DNA of 64,000 nt, from contig SCTM01000096.1 in NCBI GenBank assembly GCA_004297485.1, forward strand, positions 1 to 64,000. Reading direction: 5' to 3'. Both the position numbers and the translations under genes were made by a program. Of the stretch, positions 17,181 through 26,439 are shown piece after piece. The number at the start of each line of letters is the position of its first letter. The stretch's first letter is position 1. Origin of the DNA: Rhodospirillaceae bacterium (lineage in GTDB: Bacteria; Pseudomonadota; Alphaproteobacteria; Rhodospirillales; Rhodospirillaceae). Under the pieces are notes generated by a model, which was not told the DNA's origin, made no database searches, and saw nothing but the letters and a program-made list of their open reading frames with translations.

Positions 17181-18740
17181 ATGGCTGACTCCGTCTCCTC
17201 CACGACAGCACCCGGCACGCTCCTTCTCGACGATGGGCTGGGCCGGAACGGATGCCGCTGCACGCCCGGCTGCCGGGAAATTGTAGGACAGTTTCGCACA
17301 TCTATCGGACGCGCTCGGCGATTCAATGTCGAGGCCGTGCCCATGACGCCCAGCGAATTGACCGCCGTGCCGACCGTCGCCAAACAGGTCGGGGTCTACG
17401 CCATGGCGACCCTCGACCTCGCGGCCTACGCCGACATGGATGCGGTGATGAAGGCCGCGCGACTGATCTCCACCAAACGCGGCACCGTCAATCGCCAGAT
17501 CGCGCGGGCGCGGCGGTCTGGATACACGGTGCGGGAATTCGAGCCCGGCGAATATCTTCCGGACATGGTCGCCATCCACCGCTCGAAAACCTTTCGCGAC
17601 CGCAAGCCCATGGAAGGCGCGCTCCATCTCGCCGATGCGGACGCCTTGGCGAAAATGATTCGCCCAGTCGCGGCGCGTGCATGCGCGCAGCACAACGAAA
17701 GCTTCTGGGGCGTATTCCGGGAAGCCACCGATCGCTCCGACGGCGACTATCTTGTCGGATACATCTGTTTGACGCGGCTGGGCAACAGTGCCGTCTACCG
17801 GCATCTCATGGGCCGTGGGGACCATCTCCGCAACGGCATCATGTATCTGCTCCATTATGAGCTGGTGGCGACGCTGCTCAAGGCCCCCCCGGCGGGCTTG
17901 CGTTATCTCACCCACGGCGCCTATGCGCGCCGTCCGCTTGATCCGCCCACCCACTGGAAGCGGCTGGCGTTGTTCAAGCCCCATTACCTGCTCTATGCCG
18001 ACGATCACAGCACTCGCATTCCCGTGACACCGTCCATGCCGGGACTCGCCGAGGGGCTTCTTGCCGTCAAGCAGACCCTCGACGAACCTTGGCCCCAAGC
18101 AGTGACCACCGCCGCGCAGATCGGCGTCTCACAGGAGTGGTTGGGCATCCTCCACCGCATGTGGATCGTGGAAAACGTACGTGCACCAGGGCTGATGATG
18201 AACGTCCTACGCAGCGGCCCATATCCGCCGCTTGATGTGCTCCGTCCCCTGGGCTCAAATCTTTTTCCGGCAGAGGCGCTCGACGGGATTGAGAGCACGC
18301 TCGCGCTTCTCCGGAACAATGGCCGTGGCTTGGATACACTGCTGCCCGTGCGCGATAGCGGCATGGAGCGCGTTCATATCATCCACACACACACCGCAGA
18401 ATTAAACGCCCTTGAGGATACTTATCCTGCCACATGGACGTATGGGACACGCGCCGACACACCCGATATATACGATGCCGATCTCTGGATCGGAGAATCG
18501 GACCAACCAGAGTCCCTGACGCACATCTTGAAATCCTGGGCAAGCAAGCCTTCGCGGCGCATGCTTATGTCCGTCAGCGAAACAGACTTTCTCGCGCTTG
18601 ATTGCCCGACGCGCACGACGGAGGAGATCACCACGCGCTTCAGTGAGATCATCGGCCACACCCTCACTTGCCGGAGCGTCCACTTCCGCCATGGCGCGCC
18701 GGAAGAAATGCATTGGGTGTGGCTCGAAAAAGCCGGGTGA
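17181..18740 (+). CDS. Unrecognised two-part protein, N-terminal half GNAT/FemAB-like
   Basis: A 519-residue protein starting at ATG 17181, 8 bp after the methyltransferase; the track's 17121 start would overlap it. Residues ~1-30 contain NGCRCTPGC, a small Cys cluster. Residues ~85-290 look like an acyltransferase fold (RQIARARRSGYTVREFEPGE, IHRSKTFRDRKPMEG, YLVGYICLTRLGNSAVYRHL, HLRNGIMYLLHYELVATLL) of the kind seen in FemAB/GNAT proteins. The last ~200 residues I do not recognise. No signal peptide or TM is evident. Probably co-transcribed with sppA and the PCMT-like gene. Function unknown. Confidence 0.6.
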   Translation: MADSVSSTTAPGTLLLDDGLGRNGCRCTPGCREIVGQFRTSIGRARRFNVEAVPMTPSELTAVPTVAKQVGVYAMATLDLAAYADMDAVMKAARLISTKRGTVNRQIARARRSGYTVREFEPGEYLPDMVAIHRSKTFRDRKPMEGALHLADADALAKMIRPVAARACAQHNESFWGVFREATDRSDGDYLVGYICLTRLGNSAVYRHLMGRGDHLRNGIMYLLHYELVATLLKAPPAGLRYLTHGAYARRPLDPPTHWKRLALFKPHYLLYADDHSTRIPVTPSMPGLAEGLLAVKQTLDEPWPQAVTTAAQIGVSQEWLGILHRMWIVENVRAPGLMMNVLRSGPYPPLDVLRPLGSNLFPAEALDGIESTLALLRNNGRGLDTLLPVRDSGMERVHIIHTHTAELNALEDTYPATWTYGTRADTPDIYDADLWIGESDQPESLTHILKSWASKPSRRMLMSVSETDFLALDCPTRTTEEITTRFSEIIGHTLTCRSVHFRHGAPEEMHWVWLEKAG

Positions 18741-18756
18741 CGCGGTTGGCATGACG

Positions 18757-19908
18757 TCACCGCCCGTAAGCCGCAATAGCACCCGCCAACGTGTCGTAAT
18801 CCGTGGGCTCGTTGTAAGCCTGAGCAGCAATACGCACCCACGCGGCGTCGCCTTGAAAGCTGAGCGCAACTTCGATCTTGTGATGCTCCGACAACCACGT
18901 CCGCAAGGCCACCGCGTCCGCCGCCGTAGAGGCATACTCCAGCGGCAGACGTATTGCAGCCATGGCCGCGCACATACCCGGTGGCGCGGCGACTTCCGTA
19001 TTCCAAAGAGACACCAGACGTCGTGCGGCCTCGGAAGCAAGTCCGGTATTGCGGGTCATGAGAGCAGGGCCGCCGAGGCGGTCATGAAACGCGATCCCAG
19101 CCGGGACCGATAAAAATGTCGATGGATCGCGCGTGCCGGTCCAATCGAATTCAGCCGTCATGCCCTGGCCGTAGCCGTGGGAGATCGCCAAGGGATGAAT
19201 GGCTTCGCGGGCCGCCCCGGTTGCCCACAGGAATCCGCAAGCGCGGGGCGCGAACAGCCATTTATGGCAGTTCCCCACGTACCAGTCGGCGCCGGTTTCG
19301 ATCACGTTCAGCGCCAGATTGCCGGGCACGTGGGCGCCATCGATCAACACACGCGCCCCGACCGCATGAGCCGCGTCGGACAGGCGACGCACGGGCACGA
19401 CAAGACCGGTCGGCGAAAAGATGTGATCGAGGACGACAAGCCGGGTGCGGTCGCTGAGACGCGCGGCGAACGCCGCCACGACATCGTCCTCATGGCTCAC
19501 GGGGAGCGGAAGTTCGGCGATCATCAGCGTCGCGCCCGTGCGATCGGCCACATAGCGCGCAGCTTTTATGATCGCACCATAAGCGAGATTGGCGATGAGA
19601 ATTTCGTCGCCGGGCCGGAAATCGAGGGAGCGAAGCACGGCATTGCAGCCCGATGTGGCGTTGTCGATGAACACCACGTCGTCGGGCGCGGCGCCCACGT
19701 ACCCTGCCAGTACACCAGCGGCGTGCCGTATTGCCGCAGGATATTCAGCGGTCATGAATCGGGTCGGATTTTTCTCGATCCGTTGACGCCAGTCTGTTTG
19801 AACCGCCAACACCTCGTGGGGCGTAGCGCCATAGCCGCCGTGATTGAGGTACGTCACCGTGGGATCAAGCGGCCAGAGGGAACGCAGGCTGGCTCCATAG
19901 GAAATCAT
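18757..19908 (-). CDS. Class V aminotransferase (isopenicillin-N-epimerase-like PLP enzyme)
   Basis: A 383-residue fold-type I PLP enzyme. It starts at ATG 19908, which overlaps the tlyA stop as ATGA; the track's extension to 20130 lies inside tlyA. Marks: YLNHGGYGATPHEVLAVQ, IDNATSGCNAVLRSL (PLP phosphate), RVLIDGAHVPGNLALNV (Asp for the pyridine N), and NCHKWLFAPRACGFLWA with the Schiff-base Lys. This is the CefD-like branch also containing ergothioneine and cysteine-desulfurase-type C-S lyases. The substrate cannot be assigned here, since the coupled genes are isoprenoid and rRNA-modification genes. Confidence 0.8.
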   Translation of the reverse strand: MISYGASLRSLWPLDPTVTYLNHGGYGATPHEVLAVQTDWRQRIEKNPTRFMTAEYPAAIRHAAGVLAGYVGAAPDDVVFIDNATSGCNAVLRSLDFRPGDEILIANLAYGAIIKAARYVADRTGATLMIAELPLPVSHEDDVVAAFAARLSDRTRLVVLDHIFSPTGLVVPVRRLSDAAHAVGARVLIDGAHVPGNLALNVIETGADWYVGNCHKWLFAPRACGFLWATGAAREAIHPLAISHGYGQGMTAEFDWTGTRDPSTFLSVPAGIAFHDRLGGPALMTRNTGLASEAARRLVSLWNTEVAAPPGMCAAMAAIRLPLEYASTAADAVALRTWLSEHHKIEVALSFQGDAAWVRIAAQAYNEPTDYDTLAGAIAAYGR

Positions 19909-20654
19909 GACGCGGCTCTCAACGCGCCGATGAGGAATTCCACATTGCCTTCCGGACCGGTGATGGGGCTGGCCGTGACTCCGGCCACCGCCCAACCGGG
20001 CTGCGCGGACAACCACGCGGAAATCGTCGCGCACACCTCGGCGTGAAGCGCGGGATCGCGTACCACGCCCTTCTTGCCCACGTTCTCGCGATCGACCTCG
20101 AACTGCGGTTTGATCAGAGCAATGAGCCACGCGCCGGGCGCCGAAAGCGCCAGCGCAGCGGGCAGGATGGTCTGCAAGCCGATGAAACTCGCATCACAGA
20201 CGACCGCGTCGACGCGATCGGGAACTTCGGCGGCCGTGAGATAACGGGCATTGGTGCGTTCAAGCACCACGACGCGCGGATCGGTGCGGAGCTTGTGCGC
20301 CAGCTGGCCGTAGCCCACGTCGACCGCATAGACCTTGGTTGCACCATTGGTGAGCAGCACATCTGTAAACCCACCGGTGGACGCACCGATATCGAGAGCG
20401 ATGCAGCCGGCTGCGACAAAACCAAAATGGGTAAGCCCATGAGCCAGCTTAAGCCCGCCGCGCGACACCCAGGGATGATCCTGTCCACGCAGGGTAACAC
20501 TCAGACCTTCGGCGACTGGAGCGCCGGGACTGTTGAGACGGCGTTCGCCACTGTAGACGAGACCGGCGAGAATTAGAGCCTGGGCTTTGGTCAGGCTTTC
20601 GGCGAGACCGCGATCGACCAGCAACTGGTCGAGGCGACGTTTGGCGACCGCCAT
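19905..20654 (-). CDS. tlyA: TlyA-family 16S/23S rRNA 2'-O-methyltransferase
   Basis: A 249-residue protein with an N-terminal S4 RNA-binding domain (MAVAKRRLDQLLVDRGLAESLTKAQALILAGLVYSG), followed by an FtsJ-like methyltransferase fold with the SAM loop ALDIGASTGGFTDVLL (about 86-101) and VVCDASFIGL. By homology it methylates C1409 (16S) and, in some species, C1920 (23S); loss gives capreomycin resistance in mycobacteria. It is in the conserved alphaproteobacterial order xseB-ispA-dxs-tlyA, 20 bp downstream of dxs. Confidence 0.92.
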   Translation of the reverse strand: MAVAKRRLDQLLVDRGLAESLTKAQALILAGLVYSGERRLNSPGAPVAEGLSVTLRGQDHPWVSRGGLKLAHGLTHFGFVAAGCIALDIGASTGGFTDVLLTNGATKVYAVDVGYGQLAHKLRTDPRVVVLERTNARYLTAAEVPDRVDAVVCDASFIGLQTILPAALALSAPGAWLIALIKPQFEVDRENVGKKGVVRDPALHAEVCATISAWLSAQPGWAVAGVTASPITGPEGNVEFLIGALRAAS

Positions 20655-20674
20655 GATAATCCGTGGAAGATGGT

Positions 20675-22633
20675 CTAGGCGCGGACGATGGCTTGCGCCA
20701 GATGACTGTCAATCTCCCGGCCCAGCGCACCGACCACGGTGGCGGCGATATGGAGCGACGTCAATCCGGCGGTAACCAGTTGTTCCTCCGGCTTGGCGTG
20801 CTCGATAAAGGCGTCGGGCATGGTCATGGTGCGGACCTTAAGTCCGCGATCGAGGCGGCCGCTCCAGGCCAAATGATGCAGAACCGCCGCGCCGAAGCCG
20901 CCAGCGGAACCTTCCTCCACGGTCACGAGGACCTCGTGATGATCGGCCAGCTGGTTGATGAGGTCCGAATCAAGCGGCTTGGCGAAACGCGCGTCGGCGA
21001 CGGTTGTCGATAATCCACGGGCGGCCAGTTCGTCGGCAGCCTTCAGGCATTCGGCCAGGCGGGTGCCGAGGCTCAAGAGCGCGACCTTGGTGCCTTCACG
21101 CACAACGCGGCCCTTGCCGATGACCAGCGGCGTACCCCGAACCGGCAGCTCAAGACCAACCCCCTCGCCACGCGGATAGCGAACGGCGATAGGGCCACTG
21201 CCGTGGCCGGCGGCGGTCGCCACCATATGCATTAGTTCGAGTTCGTCGGCCGCGGCCATGATCACGAAATTCGGCAGGCATCCGAGATAGGCGAGGTCGA
21301 ACGAGCCTTGATGGGTGGCGCCATCGGCGCCCACATAGCCCGCGCGATCCAGGGCAAACCGCACCGGCAGGTTTTGCACGGCGACGTCATGCACGACCTG
21401 ATCGTAGGCGCGCTGCAGGAACGTGGAGTAAATGGCGCAGAACGGCTTGTAGCCTTCGGTGGCGAGCCCGGCGGCAAAGGTCACCGCATGCTGCTCGGCA
21501 ATACCCACGTCGAAACAACGGTCCGGAAATTTTTCCGCGAACTTGTCGAGACCGGTACCGCTGGGCATCGCCGCGTTAATGGCAACGATCTTGTCGTCGA
21601 CGGCGGCTTCGGCCATGAGCGCCTTGGCGAAGACGCCCGTATAGGCCGGGGCCTTGGCAACGGCCTTGGCCTGAGCGCCGGACACCACGTCGAACTTGGT
21701 CACACCATGGAACTTGTCTGCGGCGGCCTCCGCTGGCGGATAGCCGCGCCCCTTCTGGGTGACGACGTGAATCAGGAACGGTCCCTCGGCCTCGGAGTCA
21801 CGCACGTTGCGCAGCACCGGGACGAGGTGCTCAATGTTGTGACCATCGATTGGCCCGACGTAGTAAAGGCCGAGTTCCTCGAACAACGTGCCGCCGGTAA
21901 CCATGCCGCGGGTGTATTCCTCGGCACGGCGCGCGGCCACGCCGAGACTGCGCGGCAGATGATGGGCGATCTGCTTCATCGCCTGGCGCAAGGTCAGATA
22001 GGACTTGGACGACAGCAGCCGCGACAGATACGCGCTCATGGCGCCGACCGGCGGCGCGATCGACATGTCGTTGTCGTTGAGAATGACGATCAGGCGGCTC
22101 TTGAGGCTGCCGGCGTTGTTCATGGCTTCATAAGCCATGCCAGCACTCATGGCGCCGTCGCCGATCACGGCAATGACATGATTGTTACGGCCCGCCAGAT
22201 CGCGCGCCACCGCCATGCCAAGTCCGGCGGAGATCGTCGTTGAGCTATGGCCCGCACCAAAAGGATCGTGAGGGCTTTCCGTGCGCAGCGTGAATCCGGA
22301 GAGGCCACCCTTCTGGCGGATGGTGGACATTTGTCCACGCCGGCCGGTGAGAATTTTGTGCGGGTAGCATTGATGGCCCACGTCCCAGATGAGTCTGTCG
22401 TCCGGCGTATCGAACACGTGATGCACGGCAACGGTGAGCTCGACCACGCCCAGGCCTGCGCCCAGGTGCCCCCCCGTGCGGGAAACACTGTGGATCGTTT
22501 CGGCGCGCAACTCGTTGGCAAGTTGAGTCAGCTGCTCGATGGACAGATTGCGAAGATCCGATGGCGCCGTGATCCGGTCCAGGAGCGGCGTGGACAAGAT
22601 CGCCGCATTGGGCGTGCTAGTGGTCATGGTCAC
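20675..22633 (-). CDS. dxs: 1-deoxy-D-xylulose-5-phosphate synthase
   Basis: A 652-residue thiamine-diphosphate enzyme, first step of the MEP pathway: pyruvate plus glyceraldehyde 3-phosphate gives DXP. Marks: [19 protein letters not shown], the ThDP motif [18 protein letters not shown]...[18 protein letters not shown], the central [27 protein letters not shown] and the C-terminal transketolase domain [16 protein letters not shown]. Slightly long at the C terminus ([15 protein letters not shown]). It sits with ispA and xseB on the same strand and feeds the same isoprenoid pathway. Confidence 0.96.
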   Translation of the reverse strand: MTMTTSTPNAAILSTPLLDRITAPSDLRNLSIEQLTQLANELRAETIHSVSRTGGHLGAGLGVVELTVAVHHVFDTPDDRLIWDVGHQCYPHKILTGRRGQMSTIRQKGGLSGFTLRTESPHDPFGAGHSSTTISAGLGMAVARDLAGRNNHVIAVIGDGAMSAGMAYEAMNNAGSLKSRLIVILNDNDMSIAPPVGAMSAYLSRLLSSKSYLTLRQAMKQIAHHLPRSLGVAARRAEEYTRGMVTGGTLFEELGLYYVGPIDGHNIEHLVPVLRNVRDSEAEGPFLIHVVTQKGRGYPPAEAAADKFHGVTKFDVVSGAQAKAVAKAPAYTGVFAKALMAEAAVDDKIVAINAAMPSGTGLDKFAEKFPDRCFDVGIAEQHAVTFAAGLATEGYKPFCAIYSTFLQRAYDQVVHDVAVQNLPVRFALDRAGYVGADGATHQGSFDLAYLGCLPNFVIMAAADELELMHMVATAAGHGSGPIAVRYPRGEGVGLELPVRGTPLVIGKGRVVREGTKVALLSLGTRLAECLKAADELAARGLSTTVADARFAKPLDSDLINQLADHHEVLVTVEEGSAGGFGAAVLHHLAWSGRLDRGLKVRTMTMPDAFIEHAKPEEQLVTAGLTSLHIAATVVGALGREIDSHLAQAIVRA

Positions 22634-22699
22634 ACCTGTACCGGGAGGATCATCACACGGGCCATACGCATGTCGGCGCCATCATTCGGCAGCGCAGCA

Positions 22700-23620
22700 T
22701 CAGGTGCGACGACGGATCGTAAATCTTGCAGCTTGCCGCAGCGGCTCCGCCGCTGGACCAAAAATCCCAACATGATCAATGGCCTGTTCCACCAGTCTCT
22801 GAGACTGACTTTTAGCACCTTCGAGACCAAGCCGGGAGACAAAAGTCGCCTTGCCGGCAGCGGCGTCCTTACCTGTTGCTTTTCCGGTCACACCTGCCGA
22901 CCCCTCCACATCGAGCACGTCGTCGGCAATCTGGAAAGCCAACCCAATGGCCTGGCCATAGGCGCCGAGGGCAGCTCTCCCGTCCTGGTTGCCACCCCCC
23001 AGGACCGCGCCAAAACGACAGGCACAGGCAATCAGGCAACCGGTTTTCATGCCCTGGAGGCGGATAAGCCCGGCCTCGTCCAGGTCCAGCTCAGGAGCCC
23101 TGAGGTCAATCATCTGGCCGCCCACCATGCCCGCAGCACCTGACCCCCGGGCCAATTCCGTGACCAGATCCGCCCGCACGGCACCGTCCGGATGGGTGGC
23201 CGGGTCAGCCAGGACCTCAAAGGCCATGGTCAGGAGGCCATCGCCCGCAAGGATTGCCGTGGCTTCGTCATAGGCCTTATGCACCGTCGGCCGGCCCCGC
23301 CGCAGGTCGTCGTCGTCCATGGCCGGAAGATCGTCGTGGACCAGGGAGTAGCAATGCACCATTTCCACGGCCGCGGCGGCCCGAAGCGCGCGGGCCCTGG
23401 GAACCTGAAACAGGTCCGCCGACGCGCAGACGAGAAAAGGGCGCAGCCGCTTGCCGCCGTCGAGCGCAGCGTAGCGCATAGCCTCCACCACCTGGCCTTC
23501 CGGCCCAGGGACAGACGGCAACAATTGGTCCAAAGTCTGATTCACGGCACTGGCGGTTTCGCCAAGCGCACGCGCAAACAAGCTCTCTTCGATCGTCCCC
23601 ACGCCCGACACTTTGCCCAC
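22700..23620 (-). CDS. ispA: Polyprenyl (farnesyl) diphosphate synthase
   Basis: A 306-residue trans-isoprenyl diphosphate synthase. The first Asp-rich motif is HDDLPAMDDDDLRRGRPTVHK, with the DDx4D spacing of bacterial type II FPP synthases, and the second is FQIADDVLDVEG. GKRLRPFLV and the GKDAAAGKATFVSRLG segment after motif 2 are typical of IspA. It extends DMAPP/IPP to FPP for quinones, undecaprenyl-P and hopanoids. The start is 2 bp after the xseB stop, so the two genes are coupled, and dxs follows. Confidence 0.93.
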   Translation of the reverse strand: MGKVSGVGTIEESLFARALGETASAVNQTLDQLLPSVPGPEGQVVEAMRYAALDGGKRLRPFLVCASADLFQVPRARALRAAAAVEMVHCYSLVHDDLPAMDDDDLRRGRPTVHKAYDEATAILAGDGLLTMAFEVLADPATHPDGAVRADLVTELARGSGAAGMVGGQMIDLRAPELDLDEAGLIRLQGMKTGCLIACACRFGAVLGGGNQDGRAALGAYGQAIGLAFQIADDVLDVEGSAGVTGKATGKDAAAGKATFVSRLGLEGAKSQSQRLVEQAIDHVGIFGPAAEPLRQAARFTIRRRT

Positions 23621-23622
23621 CG

Positions 23623-23901
23623 CTATTCCGTATCGACCGGTTCGAGGCCCAGATTCGCGCCGCTGCCGGTGATTTTCTCAACCTTCATGCGGGCATCGGC
23701 CAGCTTAGCTTCGCAATGCTTCTTGAGGGCGGCGCCCCGTTCGTAAGCCTTCACCGCCTCATCGAGCTTGACCTGACCGGACTCGAGGTCTTTGACGATC
23801 CGTTCCAGTTCCTTCATGGCGTCTTCGAAACCGAGACGCTTGATATCTTCCGGCACTGTCTCCACGGAAGCGCTTTGAGCCATCACACATTCTTTCATCA
23901 A
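23623..23901 (-). CDS. xseB: Exodeoxyribonuclease VII small subunit
   Basis: At most 92 residues. The core RLGFEDAMKELERIVKDLESGQVKLDEAVKAYERGAALKKHCEAKLADARMKVEKI is the two-helix coiled coil of XseB, which binds the long coiled-coil arm of XseA. The xseA gene is not in the window. The start may be the ATG at 23883 (MAQSASVE), since neither in-frame ATG near 23901 has a clear ribosome site. First gene of the xseB-ispA-dxs-tlyA run, 38 bp after the deacetylase gene. Confidence 0.9.
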   Translation of the reverse strand: MMKECVMAQSASVETVPEDIKRLGFEDAMKELERIVKDLESGQVKLDEAVKAYERGAALKKHCEAKLADARMKVEKITGSGANLGLEPVDTE

Positions 23902-23939
23902 ACCATAGAACCGGCCGGCGGACGGACCAGATACTCAGC

Positions 23940-24887
23940 TCACGCACCGGCCTCATGGCCAGCTTCTTGAAGCGTTTGCACGTGCGCGACCACGCTCTCC
24001 GCCAGGGCGTCCAGGTTGTAACCGCCTTCCAGCACCGACACCAGACGGCCGCCGCATAGTTCCCGGGACGCTTTCACCAAACTTGCGGTTGCCCAGGCAA
24101 AGTCCGTTTCAGTCAGGTGCAGGTCGGCCAGCGGATCGTCCTTATGGGCATCAAATCCCGCGGAAACAAGGATGAAATCGGGTTTGAACACGGTAAGGGC
24201 CGGTAGGATTTCATCCATAAACCCAGCGCGGAACGGATCGCCCCCGCCGCCGGGCCGGATCGGCACATTGACCACATTGGCATGTGCGCCCTGCTCCCGC
24301 CGGGCACCGGTGCCGGGATAATTGGGAAACTGATGGGTGGAGGCATAAAAGGCCTCGGGATCATTCCAAAAAATGTCCTGGGTGCCGTTGCCATGGTGAA
24401 CGTCGAAATCAACCACGGCGATCCGGCGGTATCCATACGCGGCCCGGGCATGAAGCGCGCCGATGGCCACATTGTTCACCAGACAAAACCCCATGGCGCG
24501 GGTTGATTCGGCGTGATGGCCGGGAGGGCGCACGGCACAAAAGGCATTCGCGGCCGTGCCGCCGGCTACGGCATCAACCGCCGTAATCACCGCGCCGGCC
24601 GCATCGGCGATGGCCGCGCCGGAGCCGGGCGATAGAATGGTGTCGGCGTCGATGCTGCGAAATCCCTGCTCCGGCACCGCTCGGAGCACAGCTTCCACAA
24701 ACGCCCGGGGATGAGCGCGCGCCATCTGGTCGAGGGTCGCGGTGCGCGCGGCGACGCGCTGGAGCTGAGCGAACACCGGCTGCTCAAGTGCCTTGAGGAC
24801 ATGCCGGATGCGGTCGGGTTGTTCCGGATGCCCATCGCCCGTGTCGTGACCGGTCGCACTGGCATGTGTAACGAGCAGTGTGGTCAT
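23940..24887 (-). CDS. Histone-deacetylase-family (acetoin utilisation/acetylpolyamine) amidohydrolase
   Basis: About 315 residues from ATG 24887 (MTTLLVTHASATGHDTGDGHPEQPDRI); the track adds five residues. It has the class II HDAC fold: HPExPxR, RPPGHHA (His-His of the charge relay), AVVDFDVHHGNGTQDIF (Zn-binding Asp and His), SAGFDAHKDDPLA (second Zn Asp) and VLEGGYNL with the closing Gly-Gly-Tyr. Substrates of this bacterial branch are acetylated amines, short-chain ketones or acetyl-lysine proteins. It is conserved beside xseB in alphaproteobacteria. The upstream VOC gene ends 6 bp before it. Confidence 0.9.
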   Translation of the reverse strand: MTTLLVTHASATGHDTGDGHPEQPDRIRHVLKALEQPVFAQLQRVAARTATLDQMARAHPRAFVEAVLRAVPEQGFRSIDADTILSPGSGAAIADAAGAVITAVDAVAGGTAANAFCAVRPPGHHAESTRAMGFCLVNNVAIGALHARAAYGYRRIAVVDFDVHHGNGTQDIFWNDPEAFYASTHQFPNYPGTGARREQGAHANVVNVPIRPGGGGDPFRAGFMDEILPALTVFKPDFILVSAGFDAHKDDPLADLHLTETDFAWATASLVKASRELCGGRLVSVLEGGYNLDALAESVVAHVQTLQEAGHEAGA

Positions 24888-24892
24888 AACAA

Positions 24893-25276
24893 TCAAACAC
24901 AATCTTTGGAAAAGGTGGCCGCCTCTATCTTATTGCCGTCTTTGTCGAAGATGAAAGCCGCGAAGTATAGGGCCATCGCGCCTTGCCGGTTTCCCGGCGG
25001 ACCAGCGCATTGGCAACCCGCCTCCAACGCAGTGGCGTGAAAGTCGCACACGGCTTTTTCGTCGGGCGCGCGCAGGCACACGTGGTAGCCGGCATCATCA
25101 GACGCCATGATCATCTTCGGACGCGCATTCAGCCAAAGTTCCGGGTATTTTTTCCCGAACCCGATCGTTGCCGCGCGTTCAACCAACCGTGTGTAGCCCA
25201 GCGGCTTGAGAAACCGTTCGTACGTATCCGCACTTTGCAAAAGCGATCGCACCGGCACCGATGCATGATCAATCAT
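24893..25276 (-). CDS. VOC (glyoxalase/dioxygenase fold) family protein
   Basis: About 127 residues from ATG 25276 (MIDHASVPVRSLLQSADTYERFLKPLGY); a start at 25282 is also possible. This is the paired beta-alpha-beta3 VOC fold: IDHASVPV, KKYPELWLNA, HVCLRAPDEKAVCDFHATALEAGC, and AAFIFDKDGNKIEA with the terminal metal-ligand Glu. Typical of small lactoylglutathione-lyase-like proteins of unknown substrate. It directly precedes the HDAC-like gene. Confidence 0.85.
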   Translation of the reverse strand: MIDHASVPVRSLLQSADTYERFLKPLGYTRLVERAATIGFGKKYPELWLNARPKMIMASDDAGYHVCLRAPDEKAVCDFHATALEAGCQCAGPPGNRQGAMALYFAAFIFDKDGNKIEAATFSKDCV

Positions 25277-25389
25277 GATCAATCTCTACCCAAAAGTGAT
25301 TCAAAGAAGTCTTCAGATAGAGTACGCCATTACGCCGGACCAGCTATTATAGCCGGTGCGCGGTACGTTCAGAGAGCTTTTCCGGGCAC

Positions 25390-26316
25390 ATGACAACACA
25401 GACTGATATTCGCATCGGCATCGACCTCGGCGGGACCAAGATCGAGGCCGTAGGCCTTGACCGCGACGGCAAGGAGCGCTTCCGCAAACGGGTCGCGACA
25501 CCGCATGGGTCATACGATGGAACCGTGAAAGCCGTCGCTGATCTTGTCGCCGCTACTGCCGCGGCCACCGCGACCTCGCCCGCGGCCGGTAGCGCAAGTG
25601 TCGGGATCGGCATCCCGGGAGCGGCTTCCCTACAGACCGGACTCATCAAAAATGCCAACTCGGTGGTGCTGATCGGTCATCCGTTTCAGCGCGACATGGA
25701 AGCCGCCGTTGGCGCGCCCGTCCGTCTCGCCAACGATGCCGATTGTTTCGCGCTGTCGGAAGCTTCCGACGGGTCGGCGGCGGGAGCCGACGTCGTCTTT
25801 GGCGTCATCATCGGTACCGGTGTCGGCGGCGGGCTGGTGGTCCACGGACGCGTGATCCACGGCGCGAACGCGATTACAGGCGAATGGGGCCACAATCCCA
25901 TGCCCCGTCCCCATGACGACGAGCGTCCAGGGCCGGCTTGTTATTGCGGACGAAGCGGCTGCGTTGAGACATTCCTGTCGGGCCCCGGCCTAAGCCGCGA
26001 CGATGCCGCGCGGCGCGGCACCGCGCTCCCGGCGGCGGAAATCGTCGCACGCGCCGAGACCGGCGAACCCATCGCCGCTGAGAGTCTGGCGCGCTACGTC
26101 GAACGCCTGGCGCGGGCAACAGCGGTGGTCATCAATATCGTCGATCCCCATGTGATTGTGCTGGGCGGCGGTCTTTCGCAGATCGCGCGTCTATATCGCG
26201 ACGTGCCGGCCTTGTGGCCGCGCTACGTATTTTCCGACACCGTGACCACGCGCCTGCTCCCGCCTCGCCACGGCGACGCCAGCGGAGTCCGGGGCGCGGC
26301 CTGGCTGTGGCCGTAG
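25390..26316 (+). CDS. ROK-family sugar kinase
   Basis: A 308-residue ROK protein: N-terminal ATP loop IGIDLGGTKIEAVGLD, catalytic-site GIGIPGAA and NDADCFALSEA, then GTGVGGGLVVHGRVIHGANAITGEWGHNP and the zinc motif PACYCGRSGCVETFLSG, with the CxCGxxGC spacing. There is no N-terminal winged helix, so it is a kinase (fructokinase, glucokinase or N-acetylglucosamine kinase type) rather than a repressor. It stands alone; the neighbours do not indicate the sugar. Confidence 0.9.
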   Translation: MTTQTDIRIGIDLGGTKIEAVGLDRDGKERFRKRVATPHGSYDGTVKAVADLVAATAAATATSPAAGSASVGIGIPGAASLQTGLIKNANSVVLIGHPFQRDMEAAVGAPVRLANDADCFALSEASDGSAAGADVVFGVIIGTGVGGGLVVHGRVIHGANAITGEWGHNPMPRPHDDERPGPACYCGRSGCVETFLSGPGLSRDDAARRGTALPAAEIVARAETGEPIAAESLARYVERLARATAVVINIVDPHVIVLGGGLSQIARLYRDVPALWPRYVFSDTVTTRLLPPRHGDASGVRGAAWLWP

Positions 26317-26397
26317 TCCCATCCCTATCCAATTAAGGCAGATTGCGTTGCATCCGCCATAGGCCGTACCTTGGAGAATAATCTGGGAGGTAACGAT

Positions 26398-26419
26398 CAT
26401 GTTCCGCTTTAAGAACATG
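26398..26419. promoter_or_regulatory. Inverted repeat upstream of the PQQ dehydrogenase
   Basis: CATGTTC-N8-GAACATG ends 20 bp before the dehydrogenase ATG. The arms are perfect over 7 bp and no T-tract follows, so an operator or a 5'-UTR hairpin is possible. The spacing does not match the alphaproteobacterial LexA direct repeat. Confidence 0.35.
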
Positions 26420-26439
26420 GGTCGGAAGGGGAGGATGTC

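Noticed and set aside
16833-18098. 421-residue minus-strand ORF opposite the unknown 519-residue protein
   Set aside because: The plus-strand frame has coherent protein-like strands and helices and operon spacing; the minus frame is His/Gly/Arg-rich without domains.
26398-26419. LexA box upstream of the PQQ dehydrogenase
   Set aside because: The alphaproteobacterial LexA site is a GTTC-N7-GTTC direct repeat; here the halves are inverted with N8, so only a generic inverted repeat is reported.
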